64,000 bases of DNA, taken from positions 821,846,817 through 821,910,816 of the forward strand of contig NC_090445.1 of NCBI RefSeq assembly GCF_031143425.1, read 5' to 3'. Every line of letters starts with the position of its first letter. Positions within the stretch are counted from its first letter, which is position 1. Of this stretch, positions 58,978 to 64,000 are shown piece by piece. Below the pieces are notes generated by a model. That model did not search any database. It saw only the letters and a program-made list of their open reading frames with translations, and was not told the DNA's origin. A program made the position numbers and the translations under genes. Source of the DNA: Pleurodeles waltl (lineage: Eukaryota > Chordata > Amphibia > Caudata > Salamandridae).

Positions 58978-59469
58978 AACTCTCCTGATTGTCACCCTTG
59001 TGTCCCACAAGTCACTCTGTCCACCTTGAACTGCCATTGCTCCCCGTCCTTTGACCCCTTGGACTATGCACCTGTGCTACAAATAGACTGGAACAATACC
59101 CTGGACTTTCCTCCATCATCACCCCATCCCAATGCACTTGCCCCTCTTCTTCTTAGCACTTCAATAAACACCCTTTGAAAAAACTACAAGTATGGAGTAT
59201 GTTACATTTGTAAAGTATGTATTTGTTTAACCAGGTGTAAACATTGCAATTCAACTGTACAGTAATTGTTCACATAGGAAAGACCTGTAGTTTCCTGCAG
59301 TGATCACACCAGGAGCGATAGTGGGGCACCAACATCTGCAAAATTAATTGCCAAAGGGTACAGTAAGTGGGCATAGAAGTGGGAAATAACAGCATGCCAG
59401 TGCCAGGGATAATCTAAATAATGACCATGAAATGTGAAGTAACACTGTCTTACCTGTGTGTCATTGGAA

Positions 59470-60044
59470 CTATTGTCGTATCACTGCTGTTCTGTGGTCC
59501 TCATCCTCATCCTCTGCCGCCTCATCCTCACTGTCCACTGCTGGCACATGGCATCTCAAGGCAAGGTTGTGCAACATGCAGCATGCCACGATTATCTGGC
59601 AGACCTTCATGGGTGAGTAGCACAGGGATCCACCTGTTAGATGGAGGCACCTGAACCTGGCCATCAGGAGGCCAAAGGTTCTTTCGATTATCCTTCTGGT
59701 TCGCCCATGTGCCTCATTGTAACGTTCTTCTGCCCTTGTCCTGGCATTCCTCACAGGGGTCAATAGCCATAATAGGTTGGGGTAACCTGAGTCACCCGCA
59801 AGTATCAAGGGACAACATTTAGCCACACACTATCCCATATGGCCCACACCATACCCATACACCAACATATACTGGGTAGGAACCAGGGCTCACCTATTAG
59901 CCACACCCGGTGCCTCTGTAGTTGGGCCATCACATTTGGGATACTGCTATTCCTCAGGATAAAGGCATCATGCACCAGGATGCTTAGCATTGACATGGGA
60001 GATGTACTGGTCCGCCAAGCACACCCCCTCCCCCCGAAATGAGG
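59470..60044 (-). pseudogene. HARBI1-like nuclease relic, 5' half deleted, copy 3
   Basis: Only the C-terminal half remains: ADQYISHVNA (about 60020), HDAFILRNSSIPNV, then an intron, DSGYPNLLWL with the second Asp, RIIERTFGLLMARF with the catalytic Glu, and an acidic tail. The region for the first Asp and the N-terminal helices, about 450 bases, is missing; it is replaced by a short unrelated join at about 60044-60060. The intron at 59893-59796 has a good GTGAGC donor, but the acceptor AG has become GG. Confidence 0.8.
59796..59893 (-). other. Intron in HARBI1, copy 3
   Basis: 98 bases at the same codon boundary as the 99-bp intron of copy 1. The donor is GTGAGC; the acceptor reads TTGCGG instead of TTGCAG, so it would not splice normally. 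Confidence 0.8.
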
Positions 60045-60059
60045 TCAGCCTGTCCTGTG

Positions 60060-60324
60060 TGGAGGGACAGGTGGAAGTGAGATAATTCCTCTGACGTTGT
60101 GTGCCATTGCAGGAGGCGGTCAGGGACCGCCGTGCAACTCCTCATTGGTTAACATTGGGTCTTATGGGTTACAGTAGTCAATGGCGATGTACGCTGGTGG
60201 TGACAGTATGCACCGCTGCTGACTTGACCCCCGTTTTCTATCTGATCACTCACTTGCTACCTGACCTTCATCAGGAGAGGACCTACACTGAATGTGCTGC
60301 TCTGAGCTGTGTCTGGAACCTACC
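60060..60324. promoter_or_regulatory. Divergent promoter region remnant, copy 3
   Basis: Homologous to the MybL-A/HARBI1 intergenic region of copies 1 and 2 but shortened by the deletion. Two of the three CCAAT boxes survive as ATTGG on the plus strand (60144-60148 and 60154-60158); the third has become TCAAT. Confidence 0.45.
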
Positions 60325-63113
60325 ATGGCCCGTGTGACTGGGGAAAGGGCCCCTGCCTTCACCTCAGCAGAGCTGGAGTGACTTGTGGATGGGGTCCTAC
60401 CACAGTACGGACTGCTGTTTGGGGCTCCAGACCAACAGGTGAGTACACTGTGGGAATGGAGTGGTGTGTGTGAAGGCCTCGTGTAGGGGGGGTTGGTGGA
60501 AGTCCCCTGGGCAGCCTACAGGTTGTGTGCTGGGCCATGTGTGTGTAAATGGTGATGTGAAGGGGTATGGTGGGCCAAAAGTGTAACTGGCAGGACTGTA
60601 TGACTGATATTATTTTCCTATGTGTATTTCCTCTGCAGGTCAGCAACCATCTAAAGAAGGGTATATGGCGTGCCATCGCCAAGGACGTGCGGACCCTGGG
60701 GGTCTACAGCAGGCGGAGCACCCACTGTTGGAAACGGTGGGAGGACCTGAGACGCTGGGCACGGAAGATGGCGGAGGCCCAGCTGGGGATGGCCTCTCAA
60801 CGAGGAAGGGGTGACGTCGAACCCTGACCCCCCTGATGGCCCGCATACTGGCTGTGGCCTATCCTGAGCTGGATGGGTGGTTGAGGGCATCACAGCAGCC
60901 ACAAGGGGGTGAGTACAGTTGCCATCATTACCACATACACATAGTAGGGTGGTATCCGGGTGTGGGATGTGTGTCAGTTGGTGCCCCTAGTCCAGGCCTG
61001 ACAATGCAGAGTAGGTCCCATGGTTCTGAAGTGATCAACGTGCTACCTAGCTCGTAGGCATCCACTACTAGTCAGGGCTACGTGGGTCCCAGGTGTGCTG
61101 CATTTGGCAGTGTATGCCCCTCCCCATGTCTTGGTGGCTAGCAATATAACTGGTAGTGTAATGCATAGTGCGCAGGGCTGTTCCCTGTGTGTTGGAGTGG
61201 TGTGTACGCCGACGGTGGTGTTGGTGCAGCCATTGACCCAGTGTATCCTTTGTCTCTCCCCCCCCCCCTTTTTGTTTTGTCACCCTGTCCTTATGTGCAT
61301 TAGCATCATCTGGCGGAGAAGCAGAGGCACTGGCAATGGATGGTGCTGCATCCCCAAGGACCTAGGAGGCAGAGTCCAACAACGGTGAGGGCACCAGTGG
61401 GATGGAGGGCGAGGGGAGCACCACGGTGGCGACTGGAGGGGACAGTTCAGGCACAGATGCCTCCTTCGATGGAAGCTACCTGGTGGTGGCGGACACCTCT
61501 GTGACCACCCCAGCTACAGGTACAGCCGCCAACCCCGTACCAGCACCGCGCTCCCAGCAGCCCCTCATCGAGTTGCCCATGCCCGCTCACCCAGGAGGGT
61601 GGGTATCTCCTTCGCCCCAGGCACCTCAGGCCCTGCCCCAGTGAGCCCTGCTGCTCTGAGTGAGGAGGCTATTGACCTCCTGACATCCATCTCTGTAGGA
61701 CAGTCAACCATTGTGAATGCCATCCAGGGCCTGGCAGCCCAGATGCAACAGACTAATGCATTCCTGGAGGGCATTCACACTGGATTGGCGGCCCAACAGA
61801 GATCAATCCAGGCTCTGGCCTCCTCTCTGATGGTAGCCATTGTCCCTGTGTCCACCCTCCCCCTCCAACTTCCTCTTCCCAATCCCATTCCCCTCAACCC
61901 CAACCTATCCCAAGCACACAGGCAGAAGAGCATGCACACAAGACAACTCACAAGAGTGTCACAGGCAAACACAAGCACCACACATCATCCCACAGGTTCT
62001 CACACAAACACCATCCAGATGCAGACATACCAACATCCATAATTTCCACTATCTCCCCCCCTCCTCCTACTCCTCTACCTCCCTCCTAGTTCCGTCCACA
62101 CTCACACCTGCATGCACTACATCCTCATCCACTACCAGCATCACCATCACACCTAGCAGAACACACACCTCACTGTCCGACACCTCCACAACAGCCATGC
62201 ACACGTCCAGTGTGTCCTCTCCCTCTGTGTCTGCCCCCCAACTCCCAAGGTACACAAACGCAAGCACTCAGACACCCAACAGCCATCCACGTCACAACAC
62301 CATCCTGCCCATGCACCTGCACCTGCACCTGCACCCAAACTCAGCAGACACCTCCTACAACCACTCCCTGTTCCTCCACTCCCAAACCGTCTCCCTCTTC
62401 CCGCCCCAATGTCTCTAATAAGTTTTTCCTCTCCACCATTGACCTCTTCTCTACCCCTCCCCCCGTCCTTCACGTCTGGCCAGGGTGGCAAAAAGTGGCA
62501 AAAACCCAGGCAAGCACATCAGCCAACCAGACCATGGGCCCAGTAGTCTCCACACTCACTCGTGGTGGGAAAAGATCCTGTCCAGAGGTTGAAGGAGCCT
62601 GCACGTGCCAGCATCAAGGAAAGTGTGCCAGCCCCAGCTGTGACCTGGAGGACCAAGGAGCCAGCCCCAGCTGCTGCCCGGAAGGGCAGGCAGCCAGCCC
62701 CAGCTGCTGCCAGGAAGGGCAAGGAGCCAGCACCAACTGCTGCCAGGAAGGGTAAGGAGCCAGCACCAACAGGCAAGAAGGACAAGGGGTCTGGTGCAGG
62801 GACTCAGACGGAGACCCCACCATCAACCATGGTTGTGCAGCCGTCCGAGGCTGCAGGGGATGGGCTCGAGCCTCCCCCCACCAGCAGCAGCACCACCACC
62901 ACCAGTGGGCAGCCATCCGAGGCTGAAGGGGATGGGCTGGAGCCTCCCACCACCACCAGTGGGCAGCCGTCCAGGGCTTCAGGGGATGGGCTGGAGCCTC
63001 CCCCCACCAACAGCAGCAGCACCACCACCACCAGTGGGCAGCTGTCCGAGGCTGCAGGGGATGGGCTGGAGCTCCCCCCCCACCAGCAGCAGCAGCACCG
63101 CCACCACCACTGA
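60325..63113 (+). pseudogene. MybL-A relic, copy 3
   Basis: Exon 1 (60325-60438, with one Glu-adjacent stop), exon 2 (60639-60908, one base short) and exon 3 from 61304. Splice sites match those of copies 1 and 2. The Myb/SANT-like domain is recognisable (RAPAFTSAELE, IWRAIAKDVRTLGV, KRWEDLRRW), as is the LSEEAIDLLTSISVGQSTIV block. The C-terminal tail is different: Lys/Ala/Pro repeats (KGKEPAPTAAR type) and then SEAAGDGLEPPP repeats. Several frame changes make it non-coding. Confidence 0.8.
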
Positions 63114-63189
63114 GCAGCCGTCACCTCCGGCGGACGTTATGTAGTCTGCGTCCATGGGCTGCTGTGCGGCCTGCCCCCTGCAAATCCAG

Positions 63190-63570
63190 TGGGTACGACA
63201 CCCACCTGAGAGACTGTGACCTTGCACTCCCCAGGATCAAGAGCACAGGGCACGATGCCCCCTCCAGAACCAGTGGGTAAGACACCCACCAACCCCAGCC
63301 ACCCCAGTATTAAGCACAGGGCACGATGCCCCCTCCAGAACCAATGGGTAAGACATCCACCAACCCCAGCCTCCCCAGGATCAAGAGCACAGGGCACAAT
63401 GCCCTCTCCAGAACCAATGGGTAAGACACCGATCAACCCCAGCCTCCCCAGGACCAAGCACAGGACATGTTGTCCCATCCAGAGAATGTGGGCAAGTCAC
63501 CCACTTTAGAGACTATGGCCTTGCACTCTACAGGACCAAGCACAGGGCATGTTGCCTCCTCCAGAACCAG
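63190..63570. repeat. Subterminal tandem array, copy 3
   Basis: About four units of roughly 70 bp, each with AGCACAGGGCACGATGCC, CCAGAACCAGTGGGTAAGAC and CCCCAGCCTCCCCAGGA. This is the inverted and diverged form of the arrays in copies 1 and 2. Confidence 0.75.
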
Positions 63571-64000
63571 TGGTCTTTTTATCTGCTGGCTGAGGTGACC
63601 CCCTGTTCCCCGTCCCCCTGGTGTGCCTGCCTATTTTCCAACCGATGCCCCTGCATTGTTCACTCCGTGTTGATGCAGGTGACAAGTGGGGCCTTGGACT
63701 TTGGCCTGCGGTCCTGTGGGCCATGCACAATGAGGACTGGGCAGTGTCCCTTGAACTGTTCATATGTATATAACAGTTACATTGCATTTTCTTATTTCTA
63801 CTGCGTTGATCTTATTACACTCACTTTCGTACATTCCTGCTGTCCTTGCAGTATTCATCAGGGATACAGGGTTAATATGTTTTATCACTGCAGCTGATTG
63901 TGTGTATGGTGTTGGAGTGTATGTTGTGCGTATGTGTGTCATTCTCTTTTTCCTTCCCCTCCCTCCCATGTGTGCTAGGCGGCTGTACTCACAGCCGTCG

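Larger units (their letters stand above)
56888..64000. mobile_element. Harbinger copy 3, inverted, runs off the window
   Basis: The end starts GGCCCTCATTATGACACTGG right after TTA (56885-56887), a Harbinger-type target site. It is homologous to the right end of copy 2 read on the minus strand. Gene order is inverted: MybL-B (plus), HARBI1 (minus), MybL-A (plus), then the tandem arrays, with the other terminus outside the window. Divergence from copies 1 and 2 is much greater than between those two, including different terminal bases, so this is an older subfamily. All three genes are broken. Confidence 0.85.

Overview
The window is repeat-rich vertebrate nuclear DNA with no recognisable single-copy host gene. 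The content points to a salamander with a large genome, plausibly a newt such as Pleurodeles: several-kilobase Harbinger elements in multiple copies, L1 relics of the amphibian/fish type, a Penelope-like element, a MIR/L2-type tail and an old retroviral env. The organism is inferred from repeat content, not from a diagnostic gene.

Layout. 1-3590 is intergenic, with an AT-rich possible non-autonomous element (about 1258-2170). 3591-12064 is Harbinger copy 1, cut at its right end and followed by a SINE-like repeat and a MIR/L2-like tail. 14375-17690 is an L1 ORF2 relic split by a 2,155-bp solo LTR (15072-17226) with a 5-bp target duplication. 18935-19140 is another L1 reverse-transcriptase scrap. 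21350-31270 is a third L1 relic split by Harbinger copy 2 (21893-30260), which has both ends. 31811-37460 is a long minus-strand L1 (ORF1, endonuclease, reverse transcriptase), decayed. 37575-41909 is a Penelope-like insertion: a GIY-YIG ORF in the loop of an inverted repeat with arms of about 1.5 kb, each arm carrying a hammerhead ribozyme motif, with a 14-bp direct repeat flanking the whole. 42010-56760 holds degenerate tandem repeats, a retroviral env relic (46209-47450), a cluster of perfect hairpins (48875-49200) and a 1.7-kb CCACTCCAAT-type minisatellite. 56888-64000 is Harbinger copy 3, inverted, older, and running off the window.

The Harbinger family is the main coding system. Each copy has three genes, not the usual two: a HARBI1-like DDE nuclease in the middle, and on both sides a spliced gene for a Myb/SANT-like protein on the opposite strand. 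The outer genes (called MybL-A and MybL-B here) resemble each other in the DNA-binding domain. MybL-A and HARBI1 are head to head over a promoter region with CCAAT boxes; HARBI1 and MybL-B are tail to tail. By analogy with known Harbinger systems, the Myb-like proteins would bind element DNA and bring the nuclease to it. Copy 1 keeps an intact MybL-B, while copy 2 keeps an open MybL-A and a nearly intact nuclease. Copy 2 lacks a nuclease intron that copies 1 and 3 retain.
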